From Myxococcales bacterium (GTDB lineage: Bacteria > Myxococcota_A > Polyangia > Nannocystales > Nannocystaceae): a stretch of DNA of 64,000 nucleotides. A model generated the notes under the pieces. That model made no database searches. It had not been told where the DNA came from and was given only the letters and a program-made list of their open reading frames with translations. The position numbers and the translations under genes were made by a program. Below, piece by piece: positions 7,907-15,311 of this stretch (position 1 is its first letter; the number at the start of each line of letters is the position of its first letter). The stretch spans positions 372,001 to 436,000 of the forward strand of contig JACKDU010000009.1 of NCBI GenBank assembly GCA_020633335.1, given 5' to 3'.

Positions 7907-9271
7907 TCACTGGTAGCGGACCGGGAACGCGTCCGTGTTGGTGAGCGCGTCGACGTACCCCGCCTGCAGGCCGTCGCCGCCGCGCTCGAGGACCACGAGC
8001 GCCTGGGTGTCGCCGGCCCGCAGGGCGTCGAGGTGCTCGGCGTCCTCGGGGAGCGCCGGGACGGTGATCGCGGTGGCGTCCTCGGGGCCGTAGATCGTCC
8101 AGTAGAAGTCGGTCATCGGCACGACGACGACGAGCGAGGGGGTCACGCCCTCGTCGTAGAGCTCCCAGCTCCACGTCTGATTGGCCAGCGGGTAGACGCC
8201 GCCGTCGCCCGCCGGCGGGGTGACGGCCGGCATGTCGATGAAGTCGGGGGTGAAGTCCCCGGCCCGCGGCAAGCCGGGCTCGTAGACCCGGATCGTCACC
8301 GCGGAGGGCTCCTTCTCCCGGAGCACGTACTCGGTGATCGGCTGGTCGAGGAGCGAGGCCTGGATGTGCTCGACGGTGTAGTCGAAGGCGGTGGCCTCGG
8401 CGTTGATGTCGATGATCGTCGGGAAGCCGGCCGCCATGCCGTTCACGTGCCCGCCCTCGCGGACGACGACGTAGCCGCGCCCGTCGGCGCCGACGACCGG
8501 GCTATCGTCGCGGAGATCGTCGAGGCTGAAGCTCCCGGCGGCCGACTCGGGCGAGAGCGCGCCGGTGAAGGTGATGTCGGCGGCGCCGTCCTCCGTCAGG
8601 GCCGCGTGCTCCTCCCAGAACCACTGATAGATCGTCTGGAGGCCGCCCTGGCCCGACGCCGACGCCTCCCAGGTGAACTCGGCGGCGAAGAGCACGAAGG
8701 CCTGGGCCGGGGCGACCCAGATCGAGTAGCCGATCCCGGGCTTCTGGCTGACGCGGCCGACCCGGCTGCAGAGGGAGGTGCTGGCGAGGAGGACGTGGCT
8801 ATTGTCGACCATGTTGGTCGCGTTGCCGACGAGGTTGACGGTCGCGCTCGGGGTCCAGAGCGCGACCTCGAGGGGGCTGCGTTCGGCGGTGAGGCCGACG
8901 TAGCTGAGGAGGTCGTGGCCCTCCTTGATCAACGTCACGCCCGCGGTCCCGTTCGCGAAGTTGAGGCCTTCGAAGCTCGCCTCGCCGCTCGCGTCGGTCA
9001 TCGCCTCGACGCGCTCGCCGTCGGGTGTGTCCATGACGACGCGGACGCCCTCCGCCGGCGCGTGGGTGCAGTCGCCGGTCTGCACGTGGACGATGAAGGC
9101 CTCGCCCTCGCCGGCGGTCGTGGTCTCGGTCGTCGTCTCGGTGGTGCTCCCGGTGGTGCTCTCGGTCGCGCCGCCTGTCTCGGAGGTCGCGCCGTCATCG
9201 CCCGAGCAGGCGAGCGGGGCGGCGGCGAGGAGCGCGGTCGTGGTGAGGAGGCGGATACGAGAACGCATCAT
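7907..9271 (-). CDS. Large Thr-rich-linker lipoprotein with Ig-like N-domain
   Basis: About 455 residues. Two adjacent ATG codons (9271 and 9268) precede RSRIRLLTTTALLAAAPLAC, a signal peptide with lipobox APLAC. A linker of Thr/Glu repeats (STTGSTTETTTETTTAGEGE) follows. Residues about 55-120 resemble a carboxypeptidase-regulatory or Ig-like fold (VHVQTGDC, then GVRVVMDTPDGERVEAMTDA, SGEASFEGL), typical of surface proteins. The remainder is beta-rich and unrecognised. The gene is convergent with the 7027 lipoprotein and divergent from the lectin gene at 9578; a perfect 19-bp palindrome lies between the divergent starts. Confidence 0.8.
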   Translation of the reverse strand: MMRSRIRLLTTTALLAAAPLACSGDDGATSETGGATESTTGSTTETTTETTTAGEGEAFIVHVQTGDCTHAPAEGVRVVMDTPDGERVEAMTDASGEASFEGLNFANGTAGVTLIKEGHDLLSYVGLTAERSPLEVALWTPSATVNLVGNATNMVDNSHVLLASTSLCSRVGRVSQKPGIGYSIWVAPAQAFVLFAAEFTWEASASGQGGLQTIYQWFWEEHAALTEDGAADITFTGALSPESAAGSFSLDDLRDDSPVVGADGRGYVVVREGGHVNGMAAGFPTIIDINAEATAFDYTVEHIQASLLDQPITEYVLREKEPSAVTIRVYEPGLPRAGDFTPDFIDMPAVTPPAGDGGVYPLANQTWSWELYDEGVTPSLVVVVPMTDFYWTIYGPEDATAITVPALPEDAEHLDALRAGDTQALVVLERGGDGLQAGYVDALTNTDAFPVRYQ

Positions 9272-9577
9272 TGGATCCATCGTGGAGAGTGTGATGGGCC
9301 TGCAGAGCCCTCCTGAGAGCGAACTCTGCGCGCGGCGGCGAAAAGATCTCGCGTTCACGCGGGCCGGAATGATCGCGGCTTGCGAGCGCCGGGGAGCCTC
9401 GCCACACGCCCTCATTTGACAGTGTCAAATGACCCGTCATTGACCGGAGTTCGGAGCGGCGCGCTTCGTCCCCGAGGACGCGAATTCACGCCCTCGCGGG
9501 GCGCACCCCTCGACAAGATTGCGGGGCGGGTCCTTCGCGGCGGCGCTAGCTTGATGGATGTTGGGCTCTGCTCTGTG
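9272..9577. other. Divergent intergenic region with palindrome
   Basis: 306 bp between two divergent lipoprotein genes. It is less G+C-rich than the genes and holds the palindrome at 9413-9431 with TTGACA- and TTGACC-like hexamers. No further coding signal is seen. Confidence 0.6.
9413..9431. promoter_or_regulatory. Perfect 19-bp palindrome, candidate operator
   Basis: CATTTGAC-AGT-GTCAAATG: two perfect 8-bp arms around 3 bp, in an A/T-rich patch midway between divergent lipoprotein genes. It contains TTGACA, so it could overlap a -35 box and be bound by a dimeric repressor. Confidence 0.5.
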
Positions 9578-10231
9578 ATGAACCTGACCAGGTATGTGTA
9601 CTCCCACGCCGCGCGGACGATCGTCCGTGCCCTCGGCCTCGCGGTGGTTGTCGGATCCGGGTGCTCCGATCGGCCGGTCGTCGACCAGGCGACGGTCGCC
9701 GATGCGGGCGGCGAGGCGGCGGACTCGAGCGCCAGCGACGGGAGCACGAGCGCCAGCGACGGGAGCACGAGCACGAGCGCCGCGAGCACGAGCACGAGCG
9801 ACACGAGCACGAGCACGAGCGGGGCCGAGACCGACGATGTCGTCCTCCCGTGCGCCGTCGAGTACAACGGCGCGCACCCCTACCTCCTCTGCACCGAGGC
9901 GAGGACCTGGTTTGACGCGCGGGAGCTCTGCCACGGCGTCGGCTTCCACCTCTTGACGATCGAGAGCGCCGAGGAGGACGCCTGGATCGACGGGGTGGCG
10001 GACGTCTACTCCACGACGATCTGGTGGATGGGCTTCAACGATCTCGAGGTGGAGGGCGCCTGGGCCTGGGAGGACGGGAGCGCGGCGAGCTACCTCAATT
10101 GGGCGCCGGGCGAGCCCAACGACTCCAACGAGAGCGAGGAGTGCGGCCAGATCAACCGCTTCCACCCCGACCTCGGCTGGAACGACGAGCCCTGCGAGAC
10201 CGACTACTACTTCATCTGTGAGCGGGACTAG
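9578..10231 (+). CDS. C-type lectin domain lipoprotein
   Basis: 217 residues from the ATG at 9578 (an in-frame ATG at 9554 is the alternative). Signal peptide with lipobox VGSGC, then a linker built from repeats of SDGSTS and STST. Residues about 90-217 form a C-type lectin-like domain: TWFDARELCHGVGFHLLTIES, then IWWMGFNDLEVEGAWAWEDG, YLNWAPGEPNDSNESEECGQ, and WNDEPCE with final YYFIC. The EPN and WND motifs are the calcium/carbohydrate ligands of classical lectin domains (EPN suggests mannose-type). This predicts a surface-tethered sugar-binding protein, perhaps for cell-cell or prey contact. Confidence 0.9.
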   Translation: MNLTRYVYSHAARTIVRALGLAVVVGSGCSDRPVVDQATVADAGGEAADSSASDGSTSASDGSTSTSAASTSTSDTSTSTSGAETDDVVLPCAVEYNGAHPYLLCTEARTWFDARELCHGVGFHLLTIESAEEDAWIDGVADVYSTTIWWMGFNDLEVEGAWAWEDGSAASYLNWAPGEPNDSNESEECGQINRFHPDLGWNDEPCETDYYFICERD

Positions 10232-10258
10232 GCGCTCACGTCCACGCCGCGATCTGCT

Positions 10259-11608
10259 ATGAAGGGGATCGTGGGGATCAAGGAGATGCGACGGCGCCTG
10301 CCGGTGGTCGCCAGCCTGCCGACGCCGCGGACCCGCGCGATCCTGCCGGTCGCCCCCGGCGACGTCCCGCCCCCGCGCCTCGCCGTCTGGGAATTCACGC
10401 TCGCCTGCGATCAGCGGTGCATCCACTGCGGGCCGCGGGCGGGGGCGCGCCGACCCGACGAGCTGACGACCGAGGAGGCGCTCGCGCTGGTCGGCGAGCT
10501 GGCGGCGGCCGGCGTCGGCGAGGTCGTGCTCATCGGCGGCGAGGCCTACCTCCGCGACGACTTCATCCTGATCATCCGGGCGATCCGCGAGGCCGGGATG
10601 GCGGCGACGATGGGGACGGGCGGCTACAACCTCACGCGCGAGCGGGCCGAGGCGATGGTCGAGGCCGGGATCAACAGCGCGTCGGTGTCGATCGACGGCC
10701 TCGAGGCGACCCACGATCGGGTCCGCGCGGTCCCCGGGAGCTGGCGTCGGGCCTTCGCGGCGCTCCGCCACCTGCGCGAGGCCGGCGCGCGGATCGGCGT
10801 CAACACCCAGATCAACGTGTGGAGCCGGCATGAGCTCGAGGCGCTCCTCGAGCTGGTGGCGGCCGAGGGGATCCACTCCTGGCAGCTCCAGGTGACGATC
10901 GCCCACGGGAACGCGGCCGATCACCCCGAGATCATGATCCAGCCCCATATGTACCTCGAGGTCTTCGAGACCCTGGGGCGGGTGCTCGCGCGGGCGGCCG
11001 AGCTGCGGGTTCGGATCTGGCCGGCCAACAACCTCGGCTACTTCGGCCCCCTCGAGGGGCCGCTGCGGGCCCACCAGAAGCGGGACACCGGCCACTACGC
11101 GGGCTGCGAGGCGGGCGCGGGCGCGCTCGGGATCGAGAGCGACGGGGCGATCAAGGGGTGCCCGAGCCTCGGCGGGCCGACCAACGTCGGCGGCAACATC
11201 CGCGAGCGCTCGCTCTGGGAGATCTGGAGCGAGGCCGCGCAGATCCGGGAGATCCGCGAGCGGACCCGCGACGATCTCTGGGGCTACTGTCAGACCTGCT
11301 ATTACGCCGACGTGTGCCTGGCGGGCTGCACGGCGGTCTCGGAGCCGCTCCTCGGTCGGCCGGGCAACAACCCCTATTGCCATCATCGGGCGCTCGAGAT
11401 GGATCGGCTCGGCCTCCGCGAGCGGGTCGAGCTGGTCCAGGCGGCGCCGCCGGTCGGCTTTGGCACCGGCCTCTTTCGGGTGATCCGCGAGCCCAAGGAT
11501 CCGGAGGTGCGACGGCAGCAGGGGCCGGTGGCGATCGAGGATCCGCGGGTGTCGCGGTTGGTCGCGCCGCGCGGGCCGGGGCGGCCGTGGAGCCCCGCGA
11601 CGGGCTAG
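10259..11608 (+). CDS. Radical SAM/SPASM domain protein
   Basis: 449 residues. The 4Fe-4S motif CDQRCIHC (Cys50, 54, 57) binds the SAM cluster; GGEAYLR is the GGE motif and VSIDGLEATHDRVR a typical core strand. The C-terminal SPASM region has CEAGAGALGIESDGAIKGCP, then CQTCYYADVCLAGC and a final Cys (NPYCHH), enough ligands for auxiliary clusters. SPASM enzymes commonly modify ribosomal peptides. The only gene facing it is the zinc-ribbon lipoprotein at 11630-12097. Start: ATG at 10259; TGCTATGAA ends 7 nt before the in-frame GTG at 10271, which by the local promoter spacing could be the true start. Substrate unknown. Confidence 0.9.
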   Translation: MKGIVGIKEMRRRLPVVASLPTPRTRAILPVAPGDVPPPRLAVWEFTLACDQRCIHCGPRAGARRPDELTTEEALALVGELAAAGVGEVVLIGGEAYLRDDFILIIRAIREAGMAATMGTGGYNLTRERAEAMVEAGINSASVSIDGLEATHDRVRAVPGSWRRAFAALRHLREAGARIGVNTQINVWSRHELEALLELVAAEGIHSWQLQVTIAHGNAADHPEIMIQPHMYLEVFETLGRVLARAAELRVRIWPANNLGYFGPLEGPLRAHQKRDTGHYAGCEAGAGALGIESDGAIKGCPSLGGPTNVGGNIRERSLWEIWSEAAQIREIRERTRDDLWGYCQTCYYADVCLAGCTAVSEPLLGRPGNNPYCHHRALEMDRLGLRERVELVQAAPPVGFGTGLFRVIREPKDPEVRRQQGPVAIEDPRVSRLVAPRGPGRPWSPATG

Positions 11609-11629
11609 GGCGGCGGGGCTCGGGGCGGC

Positions 11630-12097
11630 CTAGGGGCCGCTGGTCGAGGTGCCGGTGTCGGTGGTGGTGTCGGTCGTGCCGGTGGTGGTGCCGGTCGTCG
11701 TGCCGGTGGTCGTCGTCCCGCTCGCGCTCGCCGTGTCGTCGGTGGTCGAGCTCGACGTCGAGGGATCGCCGGAGGGCCAGGGGTCGGCGACGCTGTACTC
11801 GGCGCCGGACATGTTGCCGGTGGTCGTGGTCGTCGTGCTCGTGGACGACGCGGTCATCGTCGTCGTCGTCATGTCGAGGGTCGTCGTCATCGACGTCGAG
11901 CTCGTCGCGGTCGCGCTCGCCGACGTGCCGTCGTCGCCGCCGGTGCAGGCCGTGAGGGCGAGGCTCAGCGCCAGCGAGAGGCCGAGCGAGGGGGGGAGCC
12001 CGCCGCAGGTCGACGCGAAGGAGTAGCCGCAGAAGGGGCACTCGCCGTCTCGCAGCTGGAGGTGGCGGCCGCATTCGGGACAGGGACGAAGGCGCAT
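11630..12097 (-). CDS. Zinc-ribbon, Ser/Thr-rich lipoprotein
   Basis: 155 residues. Residues 6-24 form a zinc ribbon (CPECGRHLQLRDGECPFCG). A hydrophobic segment (about 35-50, LGLSLALSLALTAC) ends in a lipobox-like Cys, and the remaining ~100 residues are almost only Ser, Thr, Asp and Gly apart from one island, NMSGAEYSVADPWPSGDP. If the lipobox is cleaved, the ribbon would be lost with the signal peptide; if not, it stays cytoplasmic on a membrane anchor. The convergent neighbour is a radical SAM/SPASM enzyme 22 nt away, which makes the conserved-looking island a possible substrate. That link is inference. Confidence 0.8.
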   Translation of the reverse strand: MRLRPCPECGRHLQLRDGECPFCGYSFASTCGGLPPSLGLSLALSLALTACTGGDDGTSASATATSSTSMTTTLDMTTTTMTASSTSTTTTTTGNMSGAEYSVADPWPSGDPSTSSSTTDDTASASGTTTTGTTTGTTTGTTDTTTDTGTSTSGP

Positions 12098-12211
12098 GGG
12101 ACCATTGGCGGCCGACGGCGCGCGAGCGTCAAGGCGAAGGGCGGAGGGGCGCGATCTTTGCCGGGGGGCGGCGCGCTGGCGGGGCGACGCAGGCCGAGGT
12201 GCGGGTTGGCG

Positions 12212-12877
12212 CTAGTAGGGCCGCTCGCCGACGTAGTTGCCGGCCGGGTCGTAGTTGCACACCCAGATCTCGGAGTCGCCGCAGGATGCCATCGCGCAGC
12301 CGAGGCGCTGGCTCTTGCGCCAGACGATCTGGGTGTAGTGGCCGCAGACGCCGCGGCAGCGGTTCTTCTTGGCGTCGTAGTTGGCGACCTCCTCGGCCCA
12401 CGAGGCGACGACCTCGTCGGCGCTCGGGTCGTAGCCGCCGACCCCAAAGATGTTCTCGCCGTAGCGCTGGCGATCGGCGCCGGACTCGGGGCGGTGGCGG
12501 AGGCCGCAGCCGCCGGCCGCGAGCTTGTCGGCCCAGCTCTGGGCGTAGGCCGCGAGCTCGGGCGACCAGGTGAGCGGGGCGATCCCGAGCTCGGCGCGGA
12601 TCTTGTTGTGGGCCTCGGTGATCCCGGCGAGGCGGCCCTCGCCGTCGCTCGCGGGGGCCGGCGCCTGGGTCGGGGCCGTCGGGTTCGCGGCCGCCTCGGG
12701 CTCGTCTGGCGTGGGCTCGGCCGGGCCGGCGTCTGGCGAGGTCCATTCGTCGCCGGACTCCGCCTCCGGGGCGGCGGTGGATTGCGGGTCGGGCGGCGAG
12801 GTCGCGCCTCCGCCCGAGCAGGCGAGCGCGCCGAGGAGGAGGAGCGGGGCGAGGGCCTGGGGGCGTCGGCGGGTCAT
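12212..12877 (-). CDS. CAP/SCP-family (allergen V5-like) lipoprotein
   Basis: 221 residues. Lipobox LLGALAC at Cys20, Pro/Ala/Glu-rich linker to about residue 80, then a CAP domain: EAHNKIRAELGIAPLTWSPE, AQSWADKLAAGGCGLRHRPE, YGENIF, EVVASWAEEVANYD, CGHYTQIVWRKSQRLGCAMA and a final VCNYDPAGNYVGERPY. These are the CAP1/CAP2 signatures, including the His and Glu pair of the putative active site. CAP proteins are secreted and of varied role (lipid binding, proteolysis). TGCTATCGT ends 9 nt before the ATG. Confidence 0.93.
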   Translation of the reverse strand: MTRRRPQALAPLLLLGALACSGGGATSPPDPQSTAAPEAESGDEWTSPDAGPAEPTPDEPEAAANPTAPTQAPAPASDGEGRLAGITEAHNKIRAELGIAPLTWSPELAAYAQSWADKLAAGGCGLRHRPESGADRQRYGENIFGVGGYDPSADEVVASWAEEVANYDAKKNRCRGVCGHYTQIVWRKSQRLGCAMASCGDSEIWVCNYDPAGNYVGERPY

Positions 12878-12886
12878 GGGTCCCCG

Positions 12887-12895
12887 ACGATAGCA
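12887..12895 (-). promoter_or_regulatory. Extended -10 element, CAP gene
   Basis: Minus-strand TGCTATCGT, 9 nt before the ATG at 12877; one of the clearest copies of the TGnTAnnnT pattern. Confidence 0.6.
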
Positions 12896-12924
12896 CCCCA
12901 GCCGCTGGCTGCGGAGGTTGGCAG

Positions 12925-12942
12925 CATGTCCATTGGGACATG
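12925..12942. repeat. ATGTCC-N4-GGACAT palindrome, copy 1
   Basis: CATGTCC-ATTG-GGACATG, perfect 7-bp arms. It is followed by a G+C-rich tail (GCGGGG, TCGCGCC, GCCGCG, CTCAGCA) also seen after copy 2 at 14431. Copies 1 and 2 flank the FGE gene. Confidence 0.55.
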
Positions 12943-13161
12943 TTGCAAGGCGGGCGCAGCGGGGCGCGGTGTCGCGCCTCCCGCCGCGCTCAGCAGGTGA
13001 TGCGCTTGCCCGGAGGTCGACGTGGCGGCGGGCGATCGCTGACGACGGACCTCGACGATGTCGGCGCGCCTGGTCCCGCGGGAGACGCGGGCGGAGAGGG
13101 CGGCGTCGAGCGAAGCTGTCGGGGCGGGCGAACGAGCTCGGCTGGCTCGATGACGCGGCCG

Positions 13162-13170
13162 TGGTAGACT
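13162..13170 (+). promoter_or_regulatory. Candidate promoter, FGE gene
   Basis: TGGTAGACT on the + strand, 19 nt before the ATG of a short upstream frame (13190) and 80 nt before the FGE start. If used, this mRNA has a leader, unlike most neighbours. Confidence 0.35.
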
Positions 13171-13250
13171 CGGGCGGGTCGTGGCCGCCATGACGTCCCC
13201 CTCGCCGCCTCCATACCCTGCTACGCACGCTCCTCCCGAGTGAGGACGAA

Positions 13251-14342
13251 ATGGACGTGACGAGGGCGCGGACGAGCGTCGGGGTGCTGGTGGTGGTGGT
13301 GCTGCTGCTGGGGTTGTGGTGGTTGGCGACCCCGCAGGGCGTGCTGGAGCGGCCGGGGACGGCGCGGCTCGACGCGGGGCCGGTGTCGGTCCAGTACCGG
13401 CCGGAGCTGGTGCTGGTGCCGGCCGGGCGCTTTATGATGGGGAGCAGCGCGGCCGAGAGGGCGACGTTCAAGAAGGGCCTGCCGGAGGAACTCCACGGGA
13501 GGATGGAGGACGAGGCGCAGCAGGAGGTCGAGGTCGGCGCCCTCTACGTCGCGCGCACCGAGGTGACCCTCGGGCAGTGGGAAGCGGTGATGGGGACCCG
13601 ACCGAGCGATTGTGATTTCGGGTGCGAAGACCAGCACCCCGTCCAGGAAGTCTCCTGGGACGACGCCTGCGCCTATGCGAACACCCTCACCGAGCGCGAG
13701 AATGAGCTCCTGGCGGCGCGGGGGGAGCCGGCGCTGACGCTATGCTATGTGGCGACGGGCGCGACCTGGGCGTGGCCCGAGGAGCGAAGCGATTGCACGG
13801 GGTATCGCTTGCCGACCGAGGTCGAATGGGAGTACTTCGCCCGGGCTGACACCACGACCGCGTACTGGTTCGGGGATGACCCAAAGGACATGTGCGACTA
13901 CGGGAACGGGCTCGACGAGTCGGCGGTGAAGATGCATCCCACCTGGGACAAGCCCGAGAGGTTCGGACCGGCGTTCCCGTGCGATGACGGACACCCCGAG
14001 CTCGCGCTGGTAGGGTCCTTCACGCCGAACCCGTGGGGGCTCCACGACATCCACGGGAACGTCTGGGAGTGGGTATGGGGACGGAACGGGGGCTATGAAG
14101 TGGCCACGGAGGGTAGGAGTGATCGCCCCGATGACAAGACTGACAGAAATGACAGAGGAGCGTCGCGCGAAGTGACAAAGAGCCCTCGGGGCCCCTACAA
14201 GGGTGATTTTCGCGTCCTCTGCGGCGGCTCCTTCTGGAGCGGGCCCTGGTGGCAGCGCGCCGCGCTGCGGCTCAGGGACGTGATCGCCGACCGGGATTGG
14301 AACTTCGGCTTTCGGGTGGTGCGGTCCGCAGCACGTCTTTGA
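13251..14342 (+). CDS. FGE-sulfatase-domain protein, membrane anchored
   Basis: 363 residues: an N-terminal anchor (9-26, VGVLVVVVLLLGLWW) then an FGE/SUMF-type domain: LVLVPAGRFMMGS, VARTEVTLGQWEAVMG, HPVQEVSWDDACAYANTL, YRLPTEVEWEYFARA, NPWGLHDIHGNVWEWVWG, RVLCGGSFWSGP and NFGFRVVRS. This fold includes formylglycine-generating enzymes and many non-enzymatic sugar or protein binders; no sulfatase is encoded nearby, and the Cys pair of true FGE is not evident, so catalytic activity is doubtful. Residues about 285-315 (Asp/Arg/Lys-rich) have notably lower G+C, and the whole gene is below its neighbours. GAGG lies before the ATG. Confidence 0.9.
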   Translation: MDVTRARTSVGVLVVVVLLLGLWWLATPQGVLERPGTARLDAGPVSVQYRPELVLVPAGRFMMGSSAAERATFKKGLPEELHGRMEDEAQQEVEVGALYVARTEVTLGQWEAVMGTRPSDCDFGCEDQHPVQEVSWDDACAYANTLTERENELLAARGEPALTLCYVATGATWAWPEERSDCTGYRLPTEVEWEYFARADTTTAYWFGDDPKDMCDYGNGLDESAVKMHPTWDKPERFGPAFPCDDGHPELALVGSFTPNPWGLHDIHGNVWEWVWGRNGGYEVATEGRSDRPDDKTDRNDRGASREVTKSPRGPYKGDFRVLCGGSFWSGPWWQRAALRLRDVIADRDWNFGFRVVRSAARL

Positions 14343-14430
14343 TGTCAAGGGCGGGCGAGCTGATGCGCGCGAGGTGTCCATCGTGTCACTGCCTGCGCTG
14401 GCACTCGTGGAGCTCGGGGGTCAACGTCGA

Positions 14431-14450
14431 CGATGTCCCTTTGGACATCG
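14431..14450. repeat. ATGTCC-N4-GGACAT palindrome, copy 2
   Basis: CGATGTCC-CTTT-GGACATCG, perfect 8-bp arms around CTTT, between two convergent genes (ends at 14342 and 14483). It could act as a bidirectional terminator, but the same core occurs at 12925 (divergent region) and inside a gene at 59176, which argues for a protein-binding or element-end role. Confidence 0.55.
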
Positions 14451-14482
14451 CCAGGATCGCGCGGGGTCGCGCCGCCGCGAGC

Positions 14483-15103
14483 TCAGCAACCGCAGCGGCA
14501 GGCCGCCGGGCCGACGCTCGGCCAGGGGACCGTGCACTCGGGCGACGACGCGGTCGTCCAGCCGCAGGTGCTCCAGTCGAGCACCTCGAAGCCGCAGAAG
14601 GAGGCCTGGAAGACGTCGACCTGGCACTCGGCGTTCCAGCGGTAGTAGGTGGTCCCGGCCGCGCCGCCGCAGGTCGCCTGGTTGCAGGGGGCGGCGCTCA
14701 CCTGGAGGCCGATGCACTCGTATTGCTGGACCGACGCCGAGCAGGTGAGGTCGTCGGGGGGGTGGGTCTCGATCGCCACCCAGGCGCACTTGTAGCTCGA
14801 CCCGCCGTCGGAGAAGGCGAGGCAGTCGGCCTGGTTGGCGCGGGCGCGGCAGAGGGTCGTGACCTGGTTGCTCACCCCCTGGGGCGCGCAGGCGGGGGCG
14901 GCCGGCGGATCGCCGCATTGCTGGCCGCCCGTCGTGTCGGTGTCGGTGCCGGAGCCCGTGCCGGTGCTCGCGGCCGTGTCGCCGCCGGTGTCGCTCTCGG
15001 AGTCGCCGACGGTGGTCGTCCACCAGCTCGGGCAGGCGCTGAGGAGGAGCGCCGCGGCGGCGACGAGGGGGGCGGCGAGCGGGCGGTGGGATCGGGCGGG
15101 CAT
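14483..15103 (-). CDS. Cys-rich lipoprotein
   Basis: 206 residues: signal peptide with lipobox LLLSAC, a Ser/Asp/Thr/Gly linker to about residue 60, then a Cys-rich body with about 16 Cys, including CGDPPAAPACAPQG, LCRARANQADCLAF, CGFEVLDWSTCGW and a C-terminal ACRCGC. The even, regularly spaced Cys imply a disulphide-stabilised extracellular fold. I do not recognise the family. TGGTAGCCT ends 11 nt before the ATG. It is convergent with the FGE gene. Confidence 0.8.
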   Translation of the reverse strand: MPARSHRPLAAPLVAAAALLLSACPSWWTTTVGDSESDTGGDTAASTGTGSGTDTDTTGGQQCGDPPAAPACAPQGVSNQVTTLCRARANQADCLAFSDGGSSYKCAWVAIETHPPDDLTCSASVQQYECIGLQVSAAPCNQATCGGAAGTTYYRWNAECQVDVFQASFCGFEVLDWSTCGWTTASSPECTVPWPSVGPAACRCGC

Positions 15104-15114
15104 CGGCGAGCGCG

Positions 15115-15123
15115 AGGCTACCA
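15115..15123 (-). promoter_or_regulatory. Extended -10 element, lipoprotein gene at 15103
   Basis: Minus-strand TGGTAGCCT, 11 nt before the ATG. Confidence 0.5.
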
Positions 15124-15294
15124 GCCGCGGCGCATTGTCGACACCCGCATCCCTCGGCGGCGCGCACGCGAGGCCGTGCTATCGTCGGCGCGCACGGATG
15201 CGGTCGAGCTCGAGGTCTGCGCGCCCGCGGCGGCCTTCAAGCACGTCCCCGCGAGCCCGCCGCCCTCGTGGTGGCAGCCGATGGTCCGACCCCG

Positions 15295-15303
15295 TGCTAC
15301 GGT
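15295..15303 (+). promoter_or_regulatory. Extended -10 element, M50-like gene
   Basis: TGCTACGGT, 8 nt before the GTG at 15312; the spacing supports this GTG as the start. Confidence 0.55.
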
Positions 15304-15311
15304 GAAGCGAC

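Larger units (their letters stand above)
12878..13250. other. Divergent intergenic region with palindrome and short upstream reading frame
   Basis: 373 bp between the CAP and FGE genes. It holds the CAP promoter, the palindrome at 12925-12942, a + strand TGGTAGACT element at 13162-13170, and a 17-codon reading frame at 13190-13243 ending 7 nt before the FGE start. No larger gene is supported. Confidence 0.6.

Noticed and set aside
13190..13243. 17-codon reading frame before the FGE gene as a leader peptide
   Set aside because: It is short and Pro-rich with no evidence for translation; noted only as a possible upstream frame.
13251..14342. A formylglycine/sulfatase activation system
   Set aside because: No sulfatase is encoded nearby and the active-site Cys pair of true FGE is not apparent, so only the fold is claimed.
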